A stretch of DNA of 64,000 bases from Antedon mediterranea (lineage: Eukaryota > Echinodermata > Crinoidea > Comatulida > Antedonidae): contig NC_092677.1 in assembly GCF_964355755.1 (NCBI RefSeq), forward strand, positions 10,438,601-10,502,600. The letters run 5' to 3'. The position numbers were made by a program, and so were the translations under genes. Under the pieces are notes generated by a model. It saw nothing but the letters and a program-made list of their open reading frames with translations. It was not told where the DNA came from and searched no databases. This document shows, in pieces, positions 1 to 12,048 of this stretch. Every line of letters starts with the position of its first letter. Within the stretch, counting starts at the first letter, position 1.

Positions 1-87
1 GTCATGTAATAAACCAGAAAGACAACTTTGTCATGTAATAAACCAGAAAGACAACTTTGTCATGTAATAAACCAGAAAGACAACTTT
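1..87. repeat. 29-bp tandem repeat, three copies
   Basis: Three perfect copies of a 29-bp unit beginning gtcatgtaataaacc lie head to tail. The array touches the left edge of the window, so its full length is unknown. Confidence 0.95.
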
Positions 88-1566
88 TTCAGTTAACTTA
101 GTAAAGATATGGTGGCGAGTGGTAGGTTTTTTTTAAAAAAAGAAAATAAATTTGTTCGTAATATTACACTCAGGGGCGAGATAGAATCCACTTCCCTCTG
201 TTGACAGACTGTAACTTTTTAATAATTAATAATTTAATATGAATCATGTAATTATATAAGAAATAAAGTAACAGTATACAAATATATTAATATCTTTACA
301 TTCAATCTTTAATATTTTATGATATAAATACATTTTATAAGCCAATATAAAACCAGAAAATGAGACAATAAGAAGACATTAGAAACAATAAATTAGGAAA
401 TTATGGGGACACAAGTGACGAATGCTAGCTTAACGATTAAATCATGTGAACATGTATTAATTTAATTCGTTAAGAGTCTTGCAAAACCCATTTCACGAGC
501 AAAGTAACATTTTATTACCATCAGTCATTTGGAAAAGGGAGCTTAATAAAAGAAAAACCTGTCATTTAGTAGACATTATAAAATGTATTATGTCTGGAAG
601 AAAAAACATTAAAAATGCTTTATGATCTTAGAATGGTCAAACATGAAAAGGATTGGTTTATATGAATGTTAAACAAATGTATTAGGAAAATGCTACTGTT
701 GTTACAACATTGTCTACAAGGGAGAACACTAAACCTATAAAACTGTCTAGAGAACGGTCAGATAAAAATTACAAGAGGCTATTACGTTTGCTTCATGAGA
801 AAACTTTCTAGTTATTATTGATCATGTGAAAATAGTTCTTCTGCAGTTACTGCAGTAACTACATTTTTATTGCAAAAACATTTTATGGTGCTAACACTGT
901 ACAAGCTTGCTGAATAAATGCATACAGGTTTAGAAAAAATGTAGTTACTGCAGTAAAATAAATTTTACATGGTCCATTACTAGAATATATATTTTATAAG
1001 TTCTGTAGAATTTAAGAACATCTACAAAAACTGTTTTTATTATTTGAGGAAAAACCTCTATTTAGTATATTACGATTTTTGTTTGATGAAACTTGGCAGT
1101 TATTATTGCATTTAAAACAAATTGTGCAAAATGTTATAAACATTCTACTATAAAAACTGTTTTATATTTTAAATGGAGAAATAAAAATACTTTGATATTA
1201 ATACTAATGTTGCAACATTATCGAAATAGTATTTTATACTAGGATTGATTTCAGAATGTTGTGTAGAATTCTACAAACTTTTTAAAGTAATAATCAAAGT
1301 TCATTCAAAATCCTATGAGGTTATTACGGAATGTTGTGTGAAACGAACATAGCACTAATATTTTACAAACTTGCAAATGAAGATCAGTGCCAGCCAATCT
1401 TATAAGGTTAATTACAAAAGTTGCACAATTACAAATTGTAACAGAATGTAAAGAGTAATGTAAAAAAAGTCAAATTGGAAGGTGTACAATTCCTGAAATT
1501 TTATAAAGCACCTGGTTCAAGATCTAAAGAGAAATGAAAGAGGAATGGGAAGAAAAAATCTGACAA
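88..1566. other. AT-rich intergenic DNA with one small hairpin
   Basis: No gene is visible. An inverted repeat of about 20 bp (844-867 against 934-957, core gtagttactgcagta) could form a hairpin with a loop of about 65 bases and may be a small MITE remnant. Confidence 0.6.
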
Positions 1567-2342
1567 TATGGAACGCCGTTTACGCAACATTTCGATGATA
1601 TGAATTTTATGACGCGATATGTGAATGAAATGCATCGATATGAATTAAATGGTGCGATATGAATGAAATGTTTTGAATTGAATGCTTTGAATTGAATATT
1701 TTGAATGAAATGTTTTGAATGAAATGTTTTGAATGAAATGTTTTGAATGAAATGTTTTGAATGAAATGTTTGAATTGAATTGAAAAGTCAAACTATTGGT
1801 GGCGTATGTCATTCTCGCTCGCGATTATTTTCTCAACCTCTTAGGCCTAAGCCTGGGTACCCTCATCTCCTTTCTTCCACGCTGCCTTTACAGAGAATCC
1901 TAACAGACCTGGGTTTGGAAATATGTATTCCAATGTTTCAGGTCTGTTAGAGAGTCTCTGTAAAGGATTCATATTGATGACAGCGTTGAAAGGAGATGAG
2001 GGTACCCATGCTTAGGCCTATTAAGAGGTTGAAAAAAAATCGCGAGCGGGAATGACATACGCCGCCAATAGTTTGACTTTTCAATTCAATTCAAACATTT
2101 CATTCAAAACATTTAATTCAAAACATTTAATTCAAAACATTTCATTCAAAACATTTTATTCAAAACATTCAATTCAAAACATTTCATTCAAAACATTTCA
2201 TTCAAAACATTCAATTCAAAGCATTCAATTCAAAACATTTCATTCATATATCACGCCATTCAATTCATATCGATGCATTTCATTCACATATCGCGTCATA
2301 AAATTCATATCATCGAAATGTTGCGTAAACGGCGTTCCATAT
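1567..2342. mobile_element. Foldback element: 776-bp near-perfect palindrome
   Basis: The left arm begins atatggaacgccgtttacg and the right arm ends with its reverse complement. Each arm is about 330 bp, with a spacer near 1890-2000 that itself holds a shorter inverted repeat (aacagacctg / caggtctgtt). Inside each arm is a degenerate 14-bp array of the type gaatgaaatgtttt, in opposite orientation in the two arms. The 100-codon plus-strand frame at 2052-2354 is only this array translated and is not a gene. The structure fits a foldback or long-TIR nonautonomous transposon. No target duplication was clear. Confidence 0.9.
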
Positions 2343-4620
2343 GACAACATGTAAGCCACAAAATGCTAAGCTGGCATCCATCCTCTGGTCAAGGTGGGCA
2401 CTGGAAGAGAGAAGCCCTTGATTAATGTTAGGACCAATCAAGGTGCTTTAAACAGTCCTTGCTTTGTTTGTATCAAATCTGTTAGTGGCGGTAATTATCG
2501 ATTGAATAAAAATAACAATTAAAAAAAAAAAGTCTAGAAAGACACACACAACAAATCTAAAAATTAAATTAAGTTTTACAAGAAAATGTAATGTCAACAG
2601 TGGTTGCATTATTCACTATTTATAGGTAATTTTTAAAAACTTCAACATTTTATTTGAAGAAATATATTTATACAAAAAGAAGAAATTATTACACAGTAAC
2701 TATCAATCATACAATATTTAGCAGACATCCATTTTATATTAAACTCACAACCCCGATATTGTCATGTTACTTTTTATAGCATTTTCCACTGTGTGTATTA
2801 ACCACCTAACGACAGAATAACATTATTACAACATAAATTGCTGCATAGCCGACCGTCTATATTCCTTCATAATGTTACCTATATCTAGGCTGCAAAGATA
2901 TAGATCCGCAGTTGACCAGACTAATCACCATCGCCTGTCTGAAGTCAGACATAATCTAAGTTGACGTGATGAATGTACACGGCGCATATTTCACTACCTG
3001 AGAATACGACTTTAACGATAATGATGCATGAACATCAAGTAAATGACTTTCCAGGGAGCGATAAACTGTATTTGTTTTTCAAATCTATATCGGGTCTTCT
3101 ACCTGTTAGTTCATTTTTACTTGGGAAGGATAAAGAGACGGAAAGATAAAACATTCAATGTAAAGGTACAGCTTCCAATCAATCTAATGTACAATGACTG
3201 TGGTGCTTATATAATGATTTGTGACTAACATTCATGTGAAATATTTACATGCACAAAATGACTAGAAGAAATTGCGATGACTGAACTGAACATAACAAGT
3301 TACCACATTTATTCAAATTATTTGAATAAATGCCCTTATTTGAATAAACGCCTCACCTCCCACACCTTTATAGAACATCGTTTGGAATAATATAGTTAAT
3401 AGTTCATTCTTATATAGCGCATAAGCAAGCTCTCAACTCTGGAGTTCAAAACACCGGGGTTGAACAGCTGACCATTCTCCGGAGGGCAAACTGCGGAGGC
3501 ACACCGGTGTCAAAATAGAGGGCGGTATTTACGATTACGATCACAAACCTTGGGGTGTCTTCGGCGATCACTGCAGAATTTTTGTGTGAAAGGGGTATAA
3601 GTGCCCTGACAACCGCAACTATCTAATACTGCTAATATACAGTACAAGAATGTTGGCCGAATGATTATCTAACTTCACACTACTACATAAAAAATATTTA
3701 AATGACCAATCATCTCTTTTTGTAATAAAAAAAAAACTTGATGCATGTGAATGCAATATTAGGACGTGACTGTAAACTCAAATGAACTTCCGATTCCTGC
3801 ATTGGCGACAGACTAATTGGAAGTAACATTCTAAGCTTATTAGTTTCGGAGCATGCAATTATTCTAAAAAAAACCAAGAGGGGTTGTACACTATGCTTAT
3901 TATATAGCTAAATTACAAAAGTTTGTCTAGTGGTCTAAAGCTACTATACCTGGGGTTGTATGAGCCTGTCTAAATTGTATTTTTCTAAATAATTAACTTT
4001 TGGCCAGTGTGTATAAAAATGCCCATCCTACTATACTAAACAAAATGTAATGGTTCGATTGACATTTGAAAAGATAACCAGTATAATAATAATAATAATC
4101 AGTATAAAAAAACACCACATATTATAAAAATTATAAATAGATACGCTTAATGCTACATTTTGTCCACAATGTATCAATATTGTAATACATCTGAACTTCT
4201 CCTTAATGAACTTTGTCATTTACAAACTGATTTAAAACCAAGAGAAATAGAAAGATCGAGTGTATTATGATAACATTACAATAACCCTAGGTAACATCTT
4301 GTCTGCTATAGACCGAAAACAAATTAGTCTGTAAAAGAATTTCAAAATCAGTGGTGATATAAATTGTTGTTTTTGAGTTTTGAAAGAAAGGGGGTTCCCC
4401 TTAGTCTCTTTTTACCTAAAGTGTCCCTCTAGGAATGTAGACAGAAGATAACTATGCACCATATCAATGTTTGAAATGGATAGGTAGGGGGTTTCCCCTC
4501 ATGTATTTTCTCCATTGCCTTTTCTACCTTAGGGGCGTTATTAAGGAAATCAATTAAGAAGTATATGACTGGAATGAGTATGAGCATTTTTCCTTTAGGG
4601 TTTTTTTTTTGTTAATTATA
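2343..4620. other. Intergenic, nothing recognised
   Basis: AT-rich sequence without a credible coding frame. The frames of about 60 codons at 3043-3228 and 4031-4219 have biased composition and resemble no family known to me. Confidence 0.5.
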
Positions 4621-4866
4621 TATATATACATACTAAAAAGTTTTTCCTTTTATTATAGTCAAAAATTATAATCATAATCTATCTAATTTTAAATTTAAAA
4701 AGATATAATTTTAGTAGTATAATGTATACAAATTCTAACATATATTATATATACATACTGAAAAGTTTTTCCTTTTATTATAGTCAAAATTATAATCATT
4801 ATCTAACTAATTTTAAATTTAAAAAGATATAATTTTAGTATTATAGTGTATGCAAATTCTAACTTA
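4621..4866. repeat. 125-bp tandem duplication
   Basis: Two copies with a period of about 125 bp, each containing acatact, then aaaagtttttccttttatta and a run ending gatataattttagta. They differ by a few substitutions and one-base indels. Confidence 0.9.
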
Positions 4867-5053
4867 AATTGATGTTTAAAAAAAGATCATGACAGGATAG
4901 ATAATGTTCATAATTAACACATCCGTTACCAGTTATTCTTTTTAAAAAATTGCGGAAGGATAACCATTGAAGTGTAAAGAGACATGCTAATAATACATTT
5001 TACAGACCTGTTTTTTATTTTCCTGCATAATAATGTGAAATTACTTTGCCATC

Positions 5054-5470
5054 ATGATCACTTCATCATTATTGTCATCACTTTATCATTGCTGTCATCA
5101 CTTCTTAATTTCTCTCATCATTATTCTCATCACTTCATCATTGCTGTCGTCACTTTATCATTGCTGTCATCACTTCATTATTGCTCTTATCCCTTCATCG
5201 TTATTCTCATCATTTCATCATTGCTGTCATCACTTTATCATTGCTCTTATCCCTTCATCGTTATTCTCATCACTTTATCATTGCTGTCATCCTTTCATCA
5301 TTATTTTCATCACTTTATCATTGCTGTCATCACTTCATCATTGCTTTCATCACTTCATCATTGCTGTCACTTGACAGCACACCATCCCCATCACTTCACC
5401 ATAATTGTCATCACTTCTCTATCATTTCATCATATCACCATCATTGTCACCAATTCATCACTTTTACAAA
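5054..5470. repeat. Degenerate tcatca / cattgctgtcatcac repeat
   Basis: An almost pure pyrimidine-plus-A stretch built from tcatcacttcatcattgctg-like units. Overlapping open frames in several phases (up to 196 codons) come from the repeat and encode only Ser/Leu/His/Ile-rich low complexity, so no gene is called. Confidence 0.9.
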
Positions 5471-7180
5471 CATACGTTACATTCACAATATTCATCAGTT
5501 CATTCAACAGTATTAAGCATATATATATATACAAAGTCTGTGGTGACTTACTGATGCTTTTAATTAAATGTTGAAACATTATGAATGAGCTAATATTATT
5601 ATGCAAGATTTCTTATGTAATGTTTTATCAATAAACAAAAAATACTGCTACTTTAAACAAGCACTCAACCAAATGAATGTTTTAAACCACCGACCCATGA
5701 CAGATTATGTCAGAGGTTAGAAGTTGCATAATTAGAATGTTGAGAACATAACACATGCCTGCAGGCCAATTGGCTAGACAACAGATCATACAGGTAACAT
5801 TTCAACAGTTATCATTCAGTTATGACTCATGCAAATTATGTATCTGGAGTCTGCTTGAAAAACTGGCAACCAATCTAGAAATGAGGTTGTATACAGGGAT
5901 ACCCTTGAAAATAAGAACAAAGTTTGGTTTACAAAACTTCAGATAAATTACCTATTATCTTATGCGTGTTGTACTTTTCTATTTATTGTCTTTTCCTCAA
6001 CTGATTAGGTAAATTCATACAATTAATTCTTTAAAAAAACCCATTAAAATCATACCTCTTTTCTAAGGCATATGAAATTAATGGATAAAAAAATAATAAT
6101 AAATCGGAGTCTAAATCAGGTATTGTATGTGGTTGCTAGCGGCTTGAGCACTTTGAGTGGATATGTGTGCTATATGAATTATTATTATTATTATTATTCA
6201 TTTTTTCCCCTTCTTTCAAAGTTACAGTATGTTCAAATGTTTCACTATAATATTTTATTTATACTGTTTTATATTATATTATTAATGTGTACTCTTATGT
6301 ACTATAGATTGAATAATGCTGTTGTTAAACCATCCAACAACAACAATAATTTTTATTTGGCAAAATAGTTGCAAAGCATTTGCAAGTTTACTTGCTAGTT
6401 TGTGTAAATGTGTTTGCATAGTAATAAGCAAAATGTAGTACTGTATCAGTACATATATGACCAAAACATTGATGAGATAAAAAAAAAAAGTCAAAGTCTA
6501 AACCATTGTAAACAGAATACAATAGCTGTACTAAATGGAGATACATGAATTCAATGAATTTGTAGCTAGGAGAGGAAAAGCAGAGTAAGAAATGTTTAGT
6601 TTAGTTTAATCAGTACTGTATTGTGTATGAACATACAGAAGAAAGTCTGAGCTTTGAATTTAAAGCCATCGTGTCCATATAATAGCTTTACTGAAATATA
6701 GGATGAGCAGCAATGTTCAGTTTTTACGATTTAATACGATATTAAGGATAATATGACTGGCCATGGATATCTATTTCACTGTTTAAACAATTGCCTATGG
6801 TTATAGAGGTTATAAAATATTTGGTTTGGGAATATGTATTTGTACACTGGTATAATTTAATGAATAAAACAGGTTTGTTGGATTTTAAGGCGTTAGTTAG
6901 ACACATTTAATGTATAGTATAGTAACTATGAATGAACATTGATATATACATACATATCACAGTGGCTTGGCTCACTATTTCTGAGTTTGTTTTATATTAT
7001 CTGTCATATCAAACTTATTACTGGACCTTATGTTGTGTTCAAAATGATTTCAATGCTTTTACATGTCTCACATTTGGATTATAACCTGTAAAAATAATTT
7101 TCTGAATTATTTGAATGTATTCATACGAAACAAGAAGAACACAAATATGAAAGGAAGTCATTATAAAGTGATATATCTCA
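5471..7180. other. Intergenic, nothing recognised
   Basis: Simple tracts such as (att)n near 6177-6200 and short chance frames only. Confidence 0.5.
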
Positions 7181-7316
7181 TCATACACCTGTACCAGTAT
7201 GTTAACAATACACTGCTTTGTTTATTCTGGAAAGAGCAAGATATCTATTCATACACCTGTACCACTATGTTAACAATACACTGCTTTGTTTATTCTGGAA
7301 AGAGCAAGATATCTAT
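7181..7316. repeat. 68-bp tandem duplication
   Basis: Copies at 7181-7248 and 7249-7316 begin tcatacacctgtacca and differ at very few positions. The duplication makes the 87-codon frame at 7063-7326 look repetitive; it is not called as a gene. Confidence 0.9.
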
Positions 7317-7839
7317 TCATGAATAAAAAGATTTAAAGCGGTAAAAAAGAAAGGTCGCAGACATTATTCACTTTGCAACATACAAAGAGTTAATTTACCT
7401 AAAAAAGAAGTGGGTCACATTTGCCAGGAAACTAGAAAGTTTTTTATCAAGGATAAAAAGATATGTATATGATCCTAGTATTATACATTGAATACCATGC
7501 TTTAATGCCATGATGTTATTATAGCCAAAGTGACAGGATTTAAAAGGAAAGAATCTGATTGGTTAACAGTAGCCCTTTCTAAAAACCAATAGAAACAAGT
7601 GTATAAAGTACTGTCTAGATATTATAGAAAGATGTAGAAAAAGATGATAGAAGAGGATATAAGATGTCAAGAAGGAGAGAGGATGAGAGGAAAGGAAAGG
7701 ACATGTTTATAAGGAGAAAGGGACAGCATGTAAAGGAGAAAGAGAGTAAGTAAAGAAAGAGGACAAGATGTATATAGATGATAAAAAAGAGGAATGGATA
7801 AGAATAAAGTGGAAAAAAGAAAAGGCGAGAGGGTTAGCA
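7317..7839. other. Intergenic, grading into purine-rich DNA
   Basis: No gene is seen. From about 7660 the plus strand becomes strongly purine-rich, leading into the minisatellite. Confidence 0.5.
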
Positions 7840-9195
7840 AAGAAGAAGAAAAAGGAGATGTTGCAAAGAAGAAAAAGGAGACGTTGTAAAGAAAAAGGAA
7901 GAGGAGAGGTTGCAAAGAAGAAAAAAGATGAGAGGTTGTAAAGAAAAAGAATGAGGAGAGGTTGCAAAGAAGAAGAGAAGGGAGAGCTTGCAAAGAAGAA
8001 GAAAAAGGAGACGTTGTAAAGAAAAAGGAAGAGGAGAGGTTGCAAAGAAGAAGAGAAGGGAGAGGTTGCAAAGAAGAAGAGAAGGGAGAGGTTGCAAAGA
8101 AGAAGAGAAGGGAGAGGTTGCAAAGAAGAAGAGAAGGGAGAGGTTGCAAAGAAGAAGAAAGATGAGAGGTTGTAAAGAAAAAGAAAGAGGAGAGGTTGCA
8201 AAGAAGAAGAGAAGGGAGAGCTTGTAAAGAAAAAGAAAGAGGAGAGGTTGCAAAGAAGAAGAGAAGGGAGAGGTTGCAAAGAAGAAGAGAAGGAAGAGGT
8301 TGCAAAGAAGAAGAGAAGGGAGAGGTTGCAAAGAAGAAGAGAAGGAAGAGGTTGCAAAGAAGAAGAGAAGGGAGAGGTTGCAAAGAAGAAGAAAGATGAG
8401 AGGTTGTAAAGAAAAAGAAAGAGGAGAGGTTGCAAAGAAGAAGAGAAGGGAGAGCTTGTAAAGAAAAAGAAAGAGGAGAGGTTGCAAAGAAGAAGAGAAG
8501 GGAGAGCTTGTAAAGAAAAAGAAAGAGGAGAGGTTGCAAAGAAGAAGAGAAGGGAGAGGTTGCAAAGAAGAAGAAAGAGGAGAGGTTGCAAAGAAGAAGG
8601 GAAGGGAGAGCTTGTAAAGAAAAAGAAAGAGGAGAGGTTGCAAAGAAGAAGAGAAGGGAGAGGTTGCAAAGAAGAAGAGAAGGGAGAGGTTGCAAAGAAC
8701 AAGAAAGATGAGAGGTTGTAAAGAAAAAGAAAGAGGAGAGGTTGCAAAGAAGAAGAGAAGGGAGAGGTTGCAAAGAAGAAGAGAAGGGAGAGGTTGCAAA
8801 GAACAAGAAAGAGGAGAGGTTGCAAATAAGAAGAGAAGGGAGAGGTTGCAAAGAAGAAGAGAAGGGAGAGGTTGCAAAGAACAAGAAAGAGGAGAGCTTG
8901 CAAAGAACAAGAAAGAGGAGAGCTTGCAAAGAACAAGAAAGAGGAGAGGTTGTAAAGAAGAAGAGAAGGGAGAGCTTGCAAAGAACAAGAAAGCTGAGAG
9001 GTTGTAAAGAAGAAAAAAGAGGAGAGGTTGCAAAAAAGAAAAAGAGGAGAGGGTTAGCAAAGAAGAAGAAAAGAGGTTGCAATAAAAAAAAAAGAGAGGT
9101 TGGATAAGAAAAAAGAGGATGTAAAGAAGAATGAGGAGAGGATGTAAAGAAGAATGAGGAGAGGATGTAAAGAAGAATGAGGAGAGGATGTAAAG
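7840..9195. repeat. 26-bp purine-rich minisatellite, about 1.35 kb
   Basis: Dozens of copies of a 26-bp unit of the form tgcaaagaagaagagaaggg plus agaggt, with variant units (gtaaagaaaaagaaag, gaacaagaaag). The plus strand is nearly all purine apart from a ttgc interruption in each unit. Because 26 is not a multiple of three, reading phase rotates from unit to unit. This explains the long open frames in all three minus-strand phases (up to 471 codons) and several on the plus strand. None is a gene. The 3' end (9115-9195) shifts to a shorter unit, gaggatgtaaagaagaat. Confidence 0.95.
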
Positions 9196-9756
9196 AATTT
9201 AGGATGGAAAAAAGTATAAAAAAGGTGTTAAGAAATCTGGATTTAACATAAATAAATGTATAGACATATCATAGCGTGAGAAGCTTAAAACATTACTAAA
9301 ATACAAACATTACACTAAACTAATTCATTCATTTATATAAAATTTAAATACAGTGATGGCAGATGTTTATGTCAGACATAATGTTTTACTAACGATTAAA
9401 CGAGAAGAAAATTGAACCACAATCAATAACGCTCCTCCTAAAAACTGTCTAGACACACGAATAATAACAAAAACATAATTTACCAATCAACAATTGAAAT
9501 AACATGACTGTATAATCTGTTTATTTGGAAGTGAATGCAAACTTCATGATCTTAATCTCCCTATTCATTATTTTCTGTATTATTCATGTATTAAATTTGT
9601 AAAAGATTACTCTGGAAAACAATGTCTGGAAAAACATTTCATAAATTGTATCTCACATGAATTGATTATTTAATAAAGTAGTGTAAGTTTATTTAAACTA
9701 CGCAAATATAGTAATAATACAGATCATAATATGAAATTGTAATTTTGACAAAGCGG

Positions 9757-9758
<2 letters not shown>

Positions 9759-9787
<29 letters not shown>
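9759..9787. repeat. (TG)n microsatellite
   Basis: Uninterrupted dinucleotide TG run of about 14 units. Confidence 0.95.
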
Positions 9788-10914
9788 CTTTCAACAAGAT
9801 GTTTTATTAACTACCTCGTTCATTGAATAAGAAACGAACCATTCATTCCTGTGTACTGAATGCGCATATGCAGGATCAAATTTTTAAAAGGGGTTCGTTT
9901 TTCCAGAAAATAAAAAATCGTCACAAGCTAGGCTGCTAGGCCTATATACCATGAATTTCTCTCTAGTTCAAAAGAGCACTTCAAGGCAAAAATGTTTGTA
10001 TTTTTGTGAGGGTCCCTAATTATCAGCTTCAGCTGGATGGACCACCCTCATAAAAAATTGTTGAACAAATACCCCAGTTCCCCCTCCACCACAAGCTACG
10101 AGCTTAATGATACAGAGCTCGCTACAACACTATTCAAACGATAGAAGGGAACGTGGCCTGGTGCCAATGGCCTAAATTGAACACCCTTTAAATAACAATT
10201 TTGTATGCACAAATAATATACACAGAGAACAACCTGGAATTGAATATTCTTATTTATATGGAGGTTACTGTACATTCTAATCAGCAAAACTGTCAATAAG
10301 TTTACCCATACAAGACAGCCTGGAAAGTGATACTATTTCCTAATCAATATTCTATACCATGGCAACAATAAAAGAAAAACATCTCATTCTCTCATTAAGA
10401 AGAATGAAACATACACAAGCAACATAATATTTCAATTATTCAAAGTGAATTATTTATAACCTATTTTAGTATTGTAAGTGCCTCATGGTGTTTTAATTTC
10501 AAACATGCTCATATTGTAGGATAAGTGCCACTTTTTGGATAAGTGGCTTTCCATTACTACTGCATGGTATTGTGCACGTACAAACCTGAGAATAATTTCC
10601 AGTTGCCTTTTACACACACAAAGAACTCTGGATGACTACTATTGTGAAATTCTTTCAAATTGTTTTGACTGAATATTATAAATTTGTTTAGCAAATCATT
10701 ATGTGGCTCCAAGGAAGGAGTGAAAATAATCATTTTTAAAATCTTTTCCTATTAATCTTTTCTAATCATGATTACTGATATGATTTAAAGGTTGGTTTCC
10801 ACTAGGACGCAATGCAAAAACGTAGGCGCATTGTAAATAATTTGACCAATTACAACGTAAAGGATTATCACAAATCCTGTAGAAATATTATGAAATCTTT
10901 ACATTATTACGTTA

Positions 10915-11010
10915 TGTGACAAAAACATTTGATGTGCCCATAATATTGTATATGGACATGATGATGTCATATATCACTACCATACTTTGACATATCAACG
11001 ACACATTTTA
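10915..11010. repeat. Diverged M1 inverted-repeat element copy
   Basis: Retains the internal block shared by the M1 family (gtgccca, then tatggacatgatgatgtcat and cactacca). The ends have decayed. Confidence 0.55.
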
Positions 11011-11975
11011 AAATTACTTATGCACAATCAGACAAAATTCTTTTATTAGATGATATTATATCTGGACAATGCTTAATTAATATATTGAAAATGATGGATA
11101 AAGTGAGAAAATAAATGGCCAACAGAAATGTCAACTGTGTTGTTATGTTGTGAAGTATACTCTATTATCTGTCTAGACAGGATTAATTTGTATGTCATAT
11201 TATATACTGTCTGATGTTGCTAAAGCCTAGTTCTAAGTAAATGACGGGCTTACGAATGACGAGAATGACGAATTTAATGAGATTGAGAATGACAAATTTT
11301 AACGAGAATGACGAATAACAAGAATCACGGAACATTTCTTCTAAATATTTATTTTTGAAGAAGAATTCTGTGGATATTATAATTTATGAAAAAACATGAA
11401 AACTTGATTTAAAAATCATCAAATTTTACAATAATTTTCAAATTATTTTTGAATAATAAAACATAGACATTTTATGTGTATTTAAATATGGTAGTGTTTA
11501 TTTATAAAAATATATTGTGATAATGAACTAACCTGTGTAACCATTGGTGTGACACTAATCATAGCACTCAGATATATAATATATACTGTTGAAATAGTAT
11601 TCCACATATGTTAAATGGTCTACCCAATATGTTATACTTATATTAATCTATTTTTTTATTTCATCGAGGTTGTTTCATTTTTAGGAAATTTAAAGGTTGT
11701 TCTAATATTTATAATCGATTATAAAAGCAATAATTATAATAAACTCTGTATTTCTCAATAAATGATATTCTCTATGATGCTTTTATTTGAAAGTTAATTA
11801 TTTAAAAAAATATATATATATATATATAATATGTATGTTACATGGTATGTCTAAACAACAAAAAATTAATATATATATAAAAACACATCAGGCACAGAAC
11901 ATTAATTCTAAACCGCCCGGTAATATACTTAAATTTATTTAATTAATTTGAAACGATAAAGATGAGGAAATCTGT

Positions 11976-12048
11976 CACCCCAACCGAGATTCGAACCCGG
12001 AACCTTCTGCTGGATATGCAGATGTCCTAACCATTAGACCACTGGGGC
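11976..12048 (-). tRNA. tRNA-like cloverleaf, Glu-like body, anticodon position reads ATC
   Basis: Read on the minus strand, the 73 nt fold into a full cloverleaf. The acceptor is GCCCCAG against TTGGGGT with two G-T pairs. The D arm is GTCT/GGAC, the anticodon stem TCTGC/GCAGA with seven-base loop ATATCCA, and the T arm CCGGG-TTCGAAT-CTCGG. The A-box and B-box resemble eukaryotic tRNA-Glu. The anticodon would be ATC (Asp codon GAT), which eukaryotic tRNA-Asp genes do not normally use, so this is more likely a tRNA pseudogene or the head of a tRNA-derived SINE than a working tRNA. No T-run terminator is obvious immediately downstream on that strand. Confidence 0.5.

Larger units (their letters stand above)
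9196..11975. other. Intergenic with minor repeats
   Basis: No gene is seen. A small inverted repeat at about 9996-10060 pairs tttgtgagggtcc with ggaccaccctcata. A degenerate aatgacgaga tandem lies at about 11240-11330. Confidence 0.5.

Noticed and set aside
2052-2354. 100-codon frame with repeated SFKTFNSKH
   Set aside because: It is the right arm minisatellite of the foldback palindrome.
4984-5574. Overlapping frames of up to 196 codons rich in Ser/Leu/His
   Set aside because: Produced by the degenerate tcatca repeat; open in several phases at once.
7667-9107. Long open frames of 400-471 codons on the minus strand and about 120 codons on plus
   Set aside because: They are phase-rotated translations of a 26-bp minisatellite, with no domain and no start or stop logic.
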